Below, piece by piece: positions 25,192-33,750 of a stretch of DNA of 35,431 nucleotides. This DNA comes from Treponema sp. (GTDB lineage: Bacteria > Spirochaetota > Spirochaetia > Treponematales > Breznakiellaceae). A program made the position numbers and the translations under genes. How positions within the stretch are numbered: the first letter of the stretch is position 1; the number at the start of each line of letters is the position of its first letter. Location of the stretch: NCBI GenBank assembly GCA_031283105.1, contig JAITCL010000056.1, forward strand, positions 1 through 35,431, given 5' to 3'. The notes under the pieces were generated by a model. It was not told the origin of the DNA and did no database searches. It saw nothing but the letters and a program-made list of their open reading frames with translations.

Positions 25192-27801
25192 CTATACGGC
25201 GCTGCTGTTAGGTATACTGAGTTTGCGGGCAACCTCAATCATTTCGATGACCTCAAGCTGATCGCCTACCTGTATATCGTCAAAACCTTCAAGCCCGATG
25301 CCGCATTCGTAACCGGCGGCGACTTCGCGGGCGTCGTCCTTGAAACGCCTGAGCGAGGCAATTTTGCCTGAATGAATCACTATCTCGGCGCGGATTACAT
25401 TGACGCTGGCGCTGCGCTTGACCGTGCCGGTTTGCACATAACAGCCGGCAATGGTTCCCGCCTTAGGCACTTTGAAGGTATTCCGCACTTCCACCGTTGC
25501 GATAATTTCTTCCCTGGTGTCGGGTTTGAGCATCCCTTCCATTGCCAGTTGAATTTCCTCAACCGCTTTATAAATGACGTTGTACTTGCGTATGTCAACT
25601 TTTTCCTGTTCCGCCAAAACCTTGGCTTTGGGCAGGGGGCGCACATTAAAGCCGATGATAATGGCCTTGGAAGCAATTGCCAAATCAACATCGCCCTCGT
25701 TGATGGGGCCGGGCAGCGCCTGTATGACATGAAGGCGGATTTCTTTGGTGCAAAGTTTTTCCAGGCTGCTTTTAAGCGCTTCCGCCGACCCCTGCACGTC
25801 GGACTTGATGATAACTTTTAGTTCCTGTATGGTTCCATCGCTGATCATGTCATGAAGATTGTCAACCGTCACTTTCCTGAAATTCTTCGCATCTTCAAAA
25901 CGCTTCAGTTCCTGCCGCTTGGATGAATATTCGCGGGCGACTTTTTCATCCGCCACTACCTGCAATGGGTCGCCGGCATTGGGGATTCCCTCAAAACCGA
26001 GCACTTCAACCGGCATGGAAGGAGTCGCGTGGTTGAGCTTTTCACCCTTGTCGTTAAAGATAGCCCGCACCTTGCCCGGCCAGATGCCCGCCACAAAAGA
26101 ATCACCAATGGCGAGAGTTCCCTTTTCTACCATCACCGTTGCCACAATGCCCCGCCCGTGGTCGATTCTTGATTCAAGAATCTTTCCTTCGGCGCTCCGC
26201 CGGAAATTGGCTTTAAGGTCAAGAAGCTCGGCTTCAAGGAGTATGGATTCAATCAACTTGTCTACACCGGTTTTTTGCAGGGCGGAAAGCTCGACAAACA
26301 TTGTCTGCCCGCCCCATTCTTCGGGCATAAGGCCGATGTCCGAAAGCTGGCTTTTAACGCGGTCGGGATTTGCTTCGGGCTTGTCGATTTTGTTAACTGC
26401 AACGATAATGGGAACTTCGGCTTCCTTGGCGTGGTTGATTGCCTCAATGGTCTGCGGCATAACCCCGTCGTCCGCGGCGACAACCAGCACAACAATGTCC
26501 GTTACCTGGGCGCCCCGCGCCCTCATGCGGGTAAAGGCTTCGTGGCCGGGAGTATCAAGGAAGGTGATGCTGCCGTGGGGGGTGTCCACCATGTACGCGC
26601 CGATGTGCTGGGTAATGCCGCCAAATTCGCCTGACACAACATCGGCGCTGCGAATCGCGTCAAGAAGTTTGGTCTTGCCGTGATCAACATGTCCCATAAC
26701 GGTGACAACCGGCGGCCTCGGCACCATTTCCGCGCCTTCGTCCGTTCCGGTGTCTATAACTGTTTCATCGTAAAGGCTGATAATTTTTACATCGGCGCCA
26801 AATTCACCGGCGAGTATCGTGGCAGTATCGGCGTCTATCTGCTGGTTAATGGTAACCATCATCCCCATCTTCATTAATTTTTGAATAAGGTCTGATGCTT
26901 TCAGGTTCATTTTTTTTGCCAATTCCGATACGGAAATAACTTCCATTATTTCAATGGACTTGGGCACCGGATTGGCAATATAGGTAATTTTCTTTTTGGT
27001 CTGGAGGAGTTTTTCCTCCATCTCAAGTTCTTTTTCCTTGCGGCTGTAGGTGGGCTTTTTGGCCCTAAAACTGCGTTTTGCCGTTTTACCTTCGGGCAGG
27101 GGGCCGGGAAGCGGGGCGCCTTGCCCGCCGCGCCCCATGCCCGGACGGGGCGCAAAGCCTGGCCTTCCGGCTCCGCCTGGCCGCGGGCCTCCGTGCGATG
27201 ATGAACCAAAACCACCAGTGCGGCCTCCGTCATGACCGCCGGCGCCGAAACGTCCGCCGCCTTGCCGGGGAGCGCCTGAAAAATTAGACTGGCCTTGTCT
27301 GCCCCCGGTTCTGCCTGCCGCGCCGGCATGACCGCCGGAACCGGACTTGTTTTGGGGAGAACCGCCCGGCATGGCCGCATCATTATGGAGTTTTCTGCCG
27401 GCCGGCCTGCCCCCTACTCTTCCCGCTACTACCGCAGGCCGCTGGGCAAAGGAAAATGCTCCCGACGAATTTCCGGATGACGGTATGTTTGATGTTTCTC
27501 CGGGGGATGTATCCTTTGACACGCCATCCTGGCTTTCCTCCCTGTGAGACCCGGCAAAGTCAGCCTTCGAATCCTGATGGCTTGAGAGAACAAGTTTGGG
27601 CAATTTTTTCGCCGTTGACGGGGCGCCGCCGGGAGACTTCTTCTTGAGTACAATCTTGTGGCGTTCCCCGGATTTGGCAGTGCCCGCCAAAGGCGCCCCT
27701 GACGGCGCCCCCGGCGGCGCTTTTTCACTGCCGTGATCAGCTTGAGTATGCTTGATCAATTCGGCTTTTGGTTTTTGAGTACCGTCTGTTTCCTCTGCCA
27801 T
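25192..27801 (-). CDS. infB: Translation initiation factor IF-2
   Basis: 869 residues. A long Gly/Ser/Pro/Arg-rich, probably disordered N-terminus (~1-245) is followed by an IF2-N-type segment (~285-345), and the GTPase with GHVDHGKT (370-377), DTPGH (416-420) and NKID (470-473), then the beta-barrel and C-terminal domains. IF-2 places initiator tRNA on the 30S subunit. Its ATG touches the nusA stop (TAAATG). Several antisense frames across its N-terminus reflect the biased base composition. Confidence 0.98.
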   Translation of the reverse strand: MAEETDGTQKPKAELIKHTQADHGSEKAPPGAPSGAPLAGTAKSGERHKIVLKKKSPGGAPSTAKKLPKLVLSSHQDSKADFAGSHREESQDGVSKDTSPGETSNIPSSGNSSGAFSFAQRPAVVAGRVGGRPAGRKLHNDAAMPGGSPQNKSGSGGHAGAAGRTGGRQGQSNFSGAPRQGGGRFGAGGHDGGRTGGFGSSSHGGPRPGGAGRPGFAPRPGMGRGGQGAPLPGPLPEGKTAKRSFRAKKPTYSRKEKELEMEEKLLQTKKKITYIANPVPKSIEIMEVISVSELAKKMNLKASDLIQKLMKMGMMVTINQQIDADTATILAGEFGADVKIISLYDETVIDTGTDEGAEMVPRPPVVTVMGHVDHGKTKLLDAIRSADVVSGEFGGITQHIGAYMVDTPHGSITFLDTPGHEAFTRMRARGAQVTDIVVLVVAADDGVMPQTIEAINHAKEAEVPIIVAVNKIDKPEANPDRVKSQLSDIGLMPEEWGGQTMFVELSALQKTGVDKLIESILLEAELLDLKANFRRSAEGKILESRIDHGRGIVATVMVEKGTLAIGDSFVAGIWPGKVRAIFNDKGEKLNHATPSMPVEVLGFEGIPNAGDPLQVVADEKVAREYSSKRQELKRFEDAKNFRKVTVDNLHDMISDGTIQELKVIIKSDVQGSAEALKSSLEKLCTKEIRLHVIQALPGPINEGDVDLAIASKAIIIGFNVRPLPKAKVLAEQEKVDIRKYNVIYKAVEEIQLAMEGMLKPDTREEIIATVEVRNTFKVPKAGTIAGCYVQTGTVKRSASVNVIRAEIVIHSGKIASLRRFKDDAREVAAGYECGIGLEGFDDIQVGDQLEVIEMIEVARKLSIPNSSAV

Positions 27802-29316
27802 TTATTCCTCTTGTTCCTCTTCTTCCTTCTCATAACTCAATTCCAGCTCCGCGCCGCAGTTGGGACAGCTAATTGTACCGCCGGAATACTCCGCCACATC
27901 AAGGGCAAACTTGGTATGACATTCAGGACATTCTACCTCTTCCCCGGTTTCTTCATCGCCTTCAGCGGAATCATCTTCCGCAGATTCTTCCTCGTCAAAC
28001 TCCGCCTCTTCGCCGGCCTCTACTATTTCAATAGACTCATCAATCAAAGCCCGCAATATCTCAATCTGTTCAGGAGAAATATTTTGCATTGCGTCTAACT
28101 GTTCCTGGCTGAGTTCGAAGAAATCTTCGATATAGTCAATGCCGTTATCAAGCAGCGCCTGCGCGACGGCGGCATCCACGCCGGGAAGTTCCGAAATGCG
28201 GGAAAGTTCTTCCGTTTCGGCATCGCCAAAAAGTTCGGAAACCGCCCGCCGTGATTCGGCGGCAATGTCCATCTCGGCAAACTGGGCGTCGGTTTTTACA
28301 TCGATCATCCAGTCCGTCAATTTATTTGCCAGACGCACATTAAGGCCCTGTTTGCCGATTGCCAGCGACAAAAGGGAATCGCTGACCACCGCCAGCGCCT
28401 TTTTTGATTTGTCGCTGAGAATAATTACGTCTTTGACCTCCGCCGGCGAAAGAGCATTTTTAATAAAACGCCGCGGGTCGGGATCGTACTTGAGTATGTC
28501 GATTTTCTCTCCCTCAAGTTCTTTTATCACCGCCTGTATCCGCACCCCTTTCAGACCCACGCAAGCGCCAACCGGATCAACATCGTCGCGGTTGGAATAT
28601 ACGGCAAGCTTGGTACGGTAGCCCGCTTCCCTGACGATTTTATGTATCTCGACCGTTTTGTCGTAAACTTCAGGAACCTCAAGTTCAAAAATAGCCCGCA
28701 CAAAATCGGGATCGGTGCGGGACAGCACCACCTGAAGGCCGGATGAGGATTTGTTTACCTCTTTGATAAGGGCCTTGATTCGATCATTAACATGATAAGT
28801 TTCGCGGGAAGACTGGTATTTTTTGGGCAGTATGCCCTCGATTTTTCCCAGATCAACATAAATCGTTCCGTTCCGTTCCCGCTGATAATAACCGATGATA
28901 ATTTCGCCGACCTTGTCCTTGTATTCGGAATAGAGGCTGTCCTTTTGAATGTCCCGAATCGACTGATGGGCGGTTTGCTTGGCAAGCTGTATCGACTGGC
29001 GGTTAAATTCCTTGACGGCGTCTATCACCACGAGTATTTCATCGCCGACTTCCGCGTCCGGGTTAAGCTCCCGCGCTTCAAGAAGGTCAATCTCGTCAAC
29101 CGGATTGTACACGTCATCATGTTCGACTACTTTTTTCCGTGACAGCATTGAGACTTCCCCGTCATCGTCAAACCTGACAATAGCGTTTTCATCGGTACCG
29201 AATCGTTTCCGGTAGGCGGCCAAAAGCATATCTTCAATGGTCTTTAGAATAAGCTCTTCCGAGAGGCCGCGTTCCTGGCTTAGCTGGCGGATTGCCTCCG
29301 ACATATCAATGCCCAA
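27802..29316 (-). CDS. nusA: Transcription factor NusA with acidic tail and C-terminal zinc ribbon
   Basis: 504 residues from a TTG at 29316, which has AGGAGG exactly 6 bases upstream; the ATG at 29304 is too far from it. It has the NusA N-terminal domain, an S1 domain, and two KH domains (VGACVGLKGVRIQAVIKEL; LSLAIGKQGLNVRLANKL), then a helix-hairpin-helix-like region (LPGVDAAVAQALLDNGIDYIE). After a very acidic linker comes a zinc ribbon, CPEC and CPNC (Cys 463, 466, 484, 487), then an acidic end. NusA controls pausing, termination and antitermination. The zinc ribbon is not part of standard NusA. Confidence 0.96.
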   Translation of the reverse strand: MGIDMSEAIRQLSQERGLSEELILKTIEDMLLAAYRKRFGTDENAIVRFDDDGEVSMLSRKKVVEHDDVYNPVDEIDLLEARELNPDAEVGDEILVVIDAVKEFNRQSIQLAKQTAHQSIRDIQKDSLYSEYKDKVGEIIIGYYQRERNGTIYVDLGKIEGILPKKYQSSRETYHVNDRIKALIKEVNKSSSGLQVVLSRTDPDFVRAIFELEVPEVYDKTVEIHKIVREAGYRTKLAVYSNRDDVDPVGACVGLKGVRIQAVIKELEGEKIDILKYDPDPRRFIKNALSPAEVKDVIILSDKSKKALAVVSDSLLSLAIGKQGLNVRLANKLTDWMIDVKTDAQFAEMDIAAESRRAVSELFGDAETEELSRISELPGVDAAVAQALLDNGIDYIEDFFELSQEQLDAMQNISPEQIEILRALIDESIEIVEAGEEAEFDEEESAEDDSAEGDEETGEEVECPECHTKFALDVAEYSGGTISCPNCGAELELSYEKEEEEQEE

Positions 29317-29317
29317 T

Positions 29318-29815
29318 TTATTCCTCCTGCGAGGGGTCCAGGCTGGCTTTGGCAACCAATGCGTAATCCAGCCGGAGCTCTCCCTCTTTTCTCCTTATTG
29401 TTATACCCTGCTCGTCAGCCGCTTCCAAAAGACCGGCCGACCAGTCTGAAATATCCGTCCTCCACAAACGCACTCCCCTGCCCCGGTAATGGGCAAGCTC
29501 CGCGCCGTCTTTCACCACGCGGTTTATTCCCGGCGTAGACACCTCCACCGAAAATTCACTTTCGGGAAACGCCTGTTCCAGCCGGGGCAGTATGGCGCGA
29601 TGCACCCTTGAACAGTCATCGGTACCCAAAGACCCCGGTTTGTACACAATCGCCCGAATCTGCACCGCCGAAGGCGCTCCTGGCGGCAATCCTTTACGGG
29701 CCTTGGTCTGAAAAACATGAAGCTCTATAAGAGCCAGCCCCAGCCCCCGCACCACTGCCTCAAGCGACTCTCTGAGAGCGTCAGCCGGTTGATCTGCTTG
29801 TGCGGAATACCGCAT
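29318..29815 (-). CDS. rimP: Ribosome maturation factor RimP
   Basis: 165 residues with the RimP plan: N-terminal alpha-beta domain (ALRESLEAVVRGLGLALIELHV), the SRVHRAILPRLEQ helix, the conserved EFSVEVSTPGINR segment and a C-terminal SH3-like domain. RimP is needed for 30S assembly. First gene of the rimP-nusA-infB-rbfA operon, behind the promoter at 29889-29917 and a hairpin in its leader. The stop TAA is one base before the nusA start. Confidence 0.92.
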   Translation of the reverse strand: MRYSAQADQPADALRESLEAVVRGLGLALIELHVFQTKARKGLPPGAPSAVQIRAIVYKPGSLGTDDCSRVHRAILPRLEQAFPESEFSVEVSTPGINRVVKDGAELAHYRGRGVRLWRTDISDWSAGLLEAADEQGITIRRKEGELRLDYALVAKASLDPSQEE

Positions 29816-29835
29816 TGCCTTTTCCTTACCCTATG

Positions 29836-29862
29836 AAAAAAGGGCTTTTTACAGCCCTTTTT
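29836..29862 (-). terminator. Intrinsic terminator or attenuator in the rimP-nusA leader
   Basis: On the minus strand AAAAAGGGCT-GTAAAA-AGCCCTTTTTT forms a 10-bp stem with a T run. It lies downstream of a strong promoter and only 21 bases before rimP, so it may end tRNA-Gly read-through and also attenuate the nusA operon. On the plus strand it also reads as a terminator-like structure. Confidence 0.75.
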
Positions 29863-29888
29863 ACCCTGATCACTATACTGTCATACCC

Positions 29889-29917
29889 ATACTAACACGT
29901 TATGAAAACAATGTCAA
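29889..29917 (-). promoter_or_regulatory. Promoter of the rimP-nusA-infB-rbfA operon, TTGACA-N17-TAGTAT
   Basis: A consensus -35 TTGACA (29917-29912) and TAGTAT (29894-29889) with a 17-base spacer on the minus strand. The transcript would start near 29882 and carry a leader of about 67 bases with the hairpin at 29836-29862. Confidence 0.7.
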
Positions 29918-29978
29918 TGGGCAGGAAACCGCTGATTACCACATCAACGGCTTCCCAGGGGAAAATACGCCGCACAAG

Positions 29979-30050
29979 AGCGGGAAACGGGAGTCGGACC
30001 CGCGACATCGACCTTGGCAAGGTCGCGCTCTACCACTGAGCTATTCCCGC
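29979..30050 (-). tRNA. tRNA-Gly (anticodon GCC)
   Basis: 72 nucleotides on the minus strand. The acceptor stem is GCGGGAA paired with TTCCCGC plus discriminator T; the D arm contains AGCTCAGTGGTAGAGC; the anticodon loop TTGCCAA has GCC at 30018-30016; the T arm is GCGGGTCCGACTCCCGT-like with the GGTCCGACTCC loop. CCA is not encoded. A tRNA upstream of rimP-nusA-infB is also seen in E. coli (metY), although with a different tRNA. Confidence 0.97.
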
Positions 30051-30064
30051 GCTCAACATCAACC

Positions 30065-30093
30065 ACCCTATCAAAAAAATCAAAACACGTCAA
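30065..30093 (-). promoter_or_regulatory. tRNA-Gly promoter TTGACG-N17-TAGGGT
   Basis: TTGACG (30093-30088) and TAGGGT (30070-30065) with a 17-base spacer on the minus strand, 14 bases before the tRNA 5' end. The -10 box is poor. The stretch 30094-30252 holds only a short CCGC-TTTA-GCGG hairpin near 30221-30236. Confidence 0.5.
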
Positions 30094-30252
30094 GCGCCCG
30101 AAAAGGGCTGCCGGAAAGGCTAAAACTATCCCCCGGCAAGCGGGAAGATGGTTAGCATAGGCAAAATGGTACGGGGTTGTCAATGTACACGCTCCGGTGT
30201 CTGGCATCTTTTTCGCAGCCTAGCCGCTTTAGCGGCGTACAGTTACAGTCCT

Positions 30253-30267
30253 GTTAAGCGCAGTGCC
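30253..30267. repeat. Left inverted repeat of the AT-rich cassette
   Basis: GTTAAGCGCAGTGCC pairs with GGCATTGCGCTTAAC at 31127-31141 in 14 of 15 positions, inverted. The end GTTAAGC fits the integron core pattern GTTRRRY. It lies five bases from the stop codon of the enclosed gene, and the change from mixed to AT-rich sequence happens here. Confidence 0.75.
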
Positions 30268-30272
30268 GTATT

Positions 30273-31079
30273 TTATATATTTACTTCTACATCTATTGGA
30301 AAATGATCAGAAAAAACTTTACACTCAAATTTATTAATATTTATATTATCTATATTAATATTATCATAAAATTGTTTATTTACAAAAATATAATCATTTT
30401 GCATATTATAATCAACCATTGTACTTCTTTCATTTTCATTATTATATTTTGTTTTTATACAATCTATAAAATCTTCTTCTAAATAATCAAATAAATCATT
30501 TCCTATATATTTATTAAAAATACCAATATGTGAAAAATTCCTGTTCATATTAAAATCACCTGCTATTATTATCAAATCATTACAATTTGAATTAATAATA
30601 TTTTTAATGAAGGGAATTGTTTTTTGTTTTAATGTTTTATAATACTCAATATTTTGCCTTTCGCTATCATTTTTTATATATTCCATCATTTTATTGTGAA
30701 TATTAATTACTAATACGTTAATTTTATTGAAATTACATTTTGTAAGTAATAAACCCATACCATAATCAAAATAATAAAAAGGAGTCCCATCGGAATTATA
30801 TTGAAAATGCTCATTAAAATTTGAGATTATAACATTACCCCAATTACAATTACTATACAATGGCATATAAAATATTCCATACTTATCATTAAATATATCC
30901 TGAGATGCTTCCTGTAACAACCATATTTTTTTAACATTTTGATTTAAATTATTAAATTCTCTATTTATAATAGATTGTCCCATATTTATCCACCAACCCA
31001 TTTCGACAGAACATTTTTCATTATTACCCCATCTTTTTTTCCATTGATTTATATTCCATGTTCTAACAAGTAATTTCAT
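30273..31079 (-). CDS. Endonuclease/exonuclease/phosphatase-family protein on an AT-rich cassette
   Basis: 268 residues with the full motif set of the EEP (DNase I-like) superfamily: TWNIN at 7-11, LLQE with the metal-binding Glu57, INIHNK with His128, AGDFNM with Asp175 and Asn177, NDYIFV with Asp229 and SDHFP with Asp258-His259. No signal peptide. Members cut DNA, RNA or phosphoesters; the substrate cannot be told. Base and codon use differ sharply from all neighbours: the gene is very AT-rich and full of Asn, Ile, Lys and Tyr, which points to recent transfer. AAGGAATTATTGA precedes the ATG as a ribosome site. Confidence 0.88.
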   Translation of the reverse strand: MKLLVRTWNINQWKKRWGNNEKCSVEMGWWINMGQSIINREFNNLNQNVKKIWLLQEASQDIFNDKYGIFYMPLYSNCNWGNVIISNFNEHFQYNSDGTPFYYFDYGMGLLLTKCNFNKINVLVINIHNKMMEYIKNDSERQNIEYYKTLKQKTIPFIKNIINSNCNDLIIIAGDFNMNRNFSHIGIFNKYIGNDLFDYLEEDFIDCIKTKYNNENERSTMVDYNMQNDYIFVNKQFYDNINIDNININKFECKVFSDHFPIDVEVNI

Positions 31080-31126
31080 TCAATAATTCCTTTTTTTATT
31101 ATAGCATATTATTATGTAACAATCTA

Positions 31127-31141
31127 GGCATTGCGCTTAAC
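31127..31141. repeat. Right inverted repeat of the AT-rich cassette
   Basis: GGCATTGCGCTTAAC, the inverted partner of 30253-30267. Its end GCTTAAC fits the integron core pattern RYYYAAC. It lies ~48 bases before the ATG of the enclosed gene, leaving just room for a promoter (TATAAT-like ATGCTATAAT on the minus strand near 31100). Confidence 0.75.
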
Positions 31142-31241
31142 TCCACATATACGCCATAAAGCGTCATCTATATCCCAAATTTGCATTATATACGCATTTT
31201 ACTCTTCATTGAAAATAATGGGAGAACAGTAAAAAGCAGAC

Positions 31242-31270
31242 TTTACAGGCCGCCGGTAAATCGTTACAGT
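31242..31270 (+). promoter_or_regulatory. trpS promoter TTTACA-N17-TACAGT
   Basis: TTTACA (31242-31247) and TACAGT (31265-31270) with a 17-base spacer. The -10 box ends 9 bases before the ATG at 31280, so the leader would be about 3 bases; no ribosome site is seen. No T-box or trp attenuator is visible in 31142-31279. Confidence 0.5.
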
Positions 31271-31279
31271 ATCAATATC

Positions 31280-32275
31280 ATGAAAGAAATTTCCCTTACC
31301 GGCATAAAACCTACCGGCGATTTGCACATCGGCAATTATTTTGGCGCGATAAAGCCCGCGCTGGAACTTGCCAAAACATACGACGCCCGCTACTTTATTG
31401 CCGATTACCACGCGCTCAATACCATGAAGAATCCGGTGGAATTGAATTCCACGATTCGGCAGGTGGCGGCGGGCTGGCTTGCCGCGGGGCTTGACCCTGA
31501 AAAGGTGATTTTTTACCGCCAAAGCTCCATTCCCGAAGTGTTTGAACTTACCACCATGCTCATGGCCTTTACTTCCAAAGGTTTAATGAACCGCGCCCAC
31601 GCCTACAAAGCGGCGGTGCAGGAAAATAATGAAAGAGGCACCGACCCTGACGCGGGAATCAACATGGGGCTGTTTACCTATCCGGTGCTGATGGCGGCGG
31701 ATATTATTCTGTTTGATTCCGACGTGGTGCCGGTCGGCAGAGATCAGGTGCAGCATATCGAGATGGCCCAGGACATCGCCCAGGCAATAAACGCCAACTA
31801 TGGCAAGCCCGTGCTGAAGATTCCCCGCGCGGGGGTGCAGGAATATTCCGCCGTGGTGACGGGGCTTGACGGCAGAAAAATGAGCAAGAGTTACGGTAAT
31901 ACGATTCCCCTGTTTGCCCCGGAGAAAACCCTGCGTAAAACAATCATGCAGGTGGTGACCAATTCCCAGGCGGTTGAAGAACCGAAAGACCCCGATACCA
32001 GCCAGATTTTTTTGCTGTATAAACTTTTTTCCGACGCGGAAGAACAGGCCGCTCTTGCCGCACGTTACCGCGCGGGGGGCATGGGCTGGGGTGAAGCAAA
32101 GGAAGAATTGTTTCGCGCCGCAAACCGCGAACTTGCCCCGATGCGGGAACGTTACGATGCAATCATGGCGGACATTCCCGCTTTGGACAAAATCCTTGAG
32201 CAGGGCGCTGAAAAAGCCCGCCCCATTGCCGCCGCCACGGTGAACCGTTTCAGAAAAGCGGCGGGGATAGACTGA
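31280..32275 (+). CDS. trpS: Tryptophanyl-tRNA synthetase
   Basis: 331 residues from the ATG at 31280 (MKEISLTGIKPTGDLHIGNY). This class I synthetase joins tryptophan to its tRNA. The HIGH-type motif HIGN is at 16-19 and KMSKS at 200-204, with GRDQVQHIEMAQDIA between them, as in bacterial TrpS (usually ~330 residues). The frame continues upstream to 31181, but those codons do not resemble the family and overlap the promoter. gnd follows 8 bases after its stop. Confidence 0.97.
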   Translation: MKEISLTGIKPTGDLHIGNYFGAIKPALELAKTYDARYFIADYHALNTMKNPVELNSTIRQVAAGWLAAGLDPEKVIFYRQSSIPEVFELTTMLMAFTSKGLMNRAHAYKAAVQENNERGTDPDAGINMGLFTYPVLMAADIILFDSDVVPVGRDQVQHIEMAQDIAQAINANYGKPVLKIPRAGVQEYSAVVTGLDGRKMSKSYGNTIPLFAPEKTLRKTIMQVVTNSQAVEEPKDPDTSQIFLLYKLFSDAEEQAALAARYRAGGMGWGEAKEELFRAANRELAPMRERYDAIMADIPALDKILEQGAEKARPIAAATVNRFRKAAGID

Positions 32276-32283
32276 AGGTAACA

Positions 32284-33747
32284 ATGGGAAACGCGACGGC
32301 ATTAGCCGACATCGGCCTTATCGGGCTGGCGGTAATGGGTGAAAATCTGGCGCTTAATATGGAGAGTAAGGGCTTTTCCGCGGCGGTGTACAACCGGACT
32401 ACCGCAAAGGTAGATGATTTTGTCCGGGGCAGAGGGGCGGGTAAAAAAATTACCGGCTGTCACAGTATGGCGGAATTGGCGGCAAATCTGAGCCGTCCTC
32501 GCAAGGCTTTCATCATGGTAAAGGCCGGAGCGGCGGTAGATGACACCATTGAGCAGCTTTTGGCGGTTTTTGAAAAAGGCGACATCATTATTGACGGCGG
32601 CAATTCCAATTACGAGGATACCATTCGGCGCACCGCGTATGTTGAATCAAAGGGACTGCTGTATATCGGCACGGGAGTTTCCGGCGGCGAGGAAGGCGCT
32701 TTGACCGGGCCTTCGGTAATGCCCGGCGGTTCTCCCGCGGCGTGGCCTCTGGTAAAGCCCATCTTGCAGGCGATTTCCGCAAAAGTTGAAGGCAGTATCC
32801 CCTGTTGCGACTGGGTGGGCGAAAACGGGGCGGGGCATTTTGTTAAAATGGTTCACAATGGTATTGAATACGGCGACATGCAGCTCATCTGCGAAATATA
32901 CGATTTAATGAAAAATGTTTTGTCTCTTTCTGCCGCCGAGATGGGCGATGTTTTTGATGAATGGAACAAAGGCAGTCTGGGCAGTTACCTTATTGAAATA
33001 ACCAGAGACATATTGCGATACAAAGACAGCGACGGCCAGCCCCTGGTTGAAAAAATTCTTGATACTGCCGGACAAAAGGGAACGGGTAAATGGACGGGCA
33101 TTGCCGCGCTGGATTTGGGAGTGCCGCTCACTCTTATCGGCGAGGCGGTTTTTGGCCGCTGTCTTTCCGCCGCAAAAGCGGAGCGGGTGCGGGCTGCAAA
33201 GGTTTTTTCAGGGCCGCAAGCCGCGTCCCCGGCGGACAAGGCGGGCTTTATCAAAGATTTGGAAAAAGCGCTGTATGCCGCGAAAGTGGTTTCCTACGCG
33301 CAGGGTTATTTGTTAATGCGGGAAGCGGCGAAAGAGTATAAATGGAATCTGAATTACGGCGGCATTGCCCTGATGTGGCGCGGCGGTTGTATCATTCGTT
33401 CGGTTTTTCTGGGCAAAATAAAAGAAGCGTTTGACAAAAAAACGGATTTGGAAAATCTTCTGCTTGATCCTTTTTTTACGGGAATAATTGAAGACGCACA
33501 GGCTTCGTGGCGGCGGGTTGTTTCGGCGGCAGTGCAGAACGGCATTGCGGCCCCGGCATTGTCCAGCGCCCTCGCCTACTTTGACGGCTACCGCAGCGAG
33601 CGGCTTCCGGCGAATCTTTTGCAGGCACAGCGGGATTATTTCGGCGCACATACTTACGAGCGTATCGACAAACCCCGCGGTGAATTTTTCCATACTAATT
33701 GGACTGGGCATGGGGGTACAACGAGTGCGTCTACTTATACGGTGTAA
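32284..33747 (+). CDS. gnd: 6-phosphogluconate dehydrogenase, decarboxylating
   Basis: 487 residues, the size of the long bacterial type. It oxidises 6-phosphogluconate to ribulose 5-phosphate, making NADPH and CO2. The Rossmann motif is GLIGLAVMGENLALN, with YNRTTAKVDDF after it; the substrate site includes GTGVSGGEEGALTGPSVMPGG and the catalytic block GAGHFVKMVHNGIEYGDMQ with Lys and Asn; the C-terminus has the usual HTNWTGHGG. Ribosome site GAAGGT lies just before the ATG. Its product is the substrate of Rpe (4974). Confidence 0.98.
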   Translation: MGNATALADIGLIGLAVMGENLALNMESKGFSAAVYNRTTAKVDDFVRGRGAGKKITGCHSMAELAANLSRPRKAFIMVKAGAAVDDTIEQLLAVFEKGDIIIDGGNSNYEDTIRRTAYVESKGLLYIGTGVSGGEEGALTGPSVMPGGSPAAWPLVKPILQAISAKVEGSIPCCDWVGENGAGHFVKMVHNGIEYGDMQLICEIYDLMKNVLSLSAAEMGDVFDEWNKGSLGSYLIEITRDILRYKDSDGQPLVEKILDTAGQKGTGKWTGIAALDLGVPLTLIGEAVFGRCLSAAKAERVRAAKVFSGPQAASPADKAGFIKDLEKALYAAKVVSYAQGYLLMREAAKEYKWNLNYGGIALMWRGGCIIRSVFLGKIKEAFDKKTDLENLLLDPFFTGIIEDAQASWRRVVSAAVQNGIAAPALSSALAYFDGYRSERLPANLLQAQRDYFGAHTYERIDKPRGEFFHTNWTGHGGTTSASTYTV

Positions 33748-33750
33748 ATC

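Noticed and set aside
25859-26683. 274-codon plus-strand frame
   Set aside because: Antisense to the infB GTPase domain; a Ser/Thr-rich shadow without motifs.
30253-31141. Insertion sequence
   Set aside because: Inverted ends are present, but the enclosed gene is an EEP-family protein without transposase features and no direct target repeat is visible outside the ends.
31142-31279. T-box or trp attenuator before trpS
   Set aside because: No specifier hairpin, T-box motif or Trp-rich leader; the promoter abuts the start codon.
31583-32302. 239-codon minus-strand frame
   Set aside because: Antisense to trpS, which has all its motifs; the translated sequence is His/Arg-rich without domain pattern.
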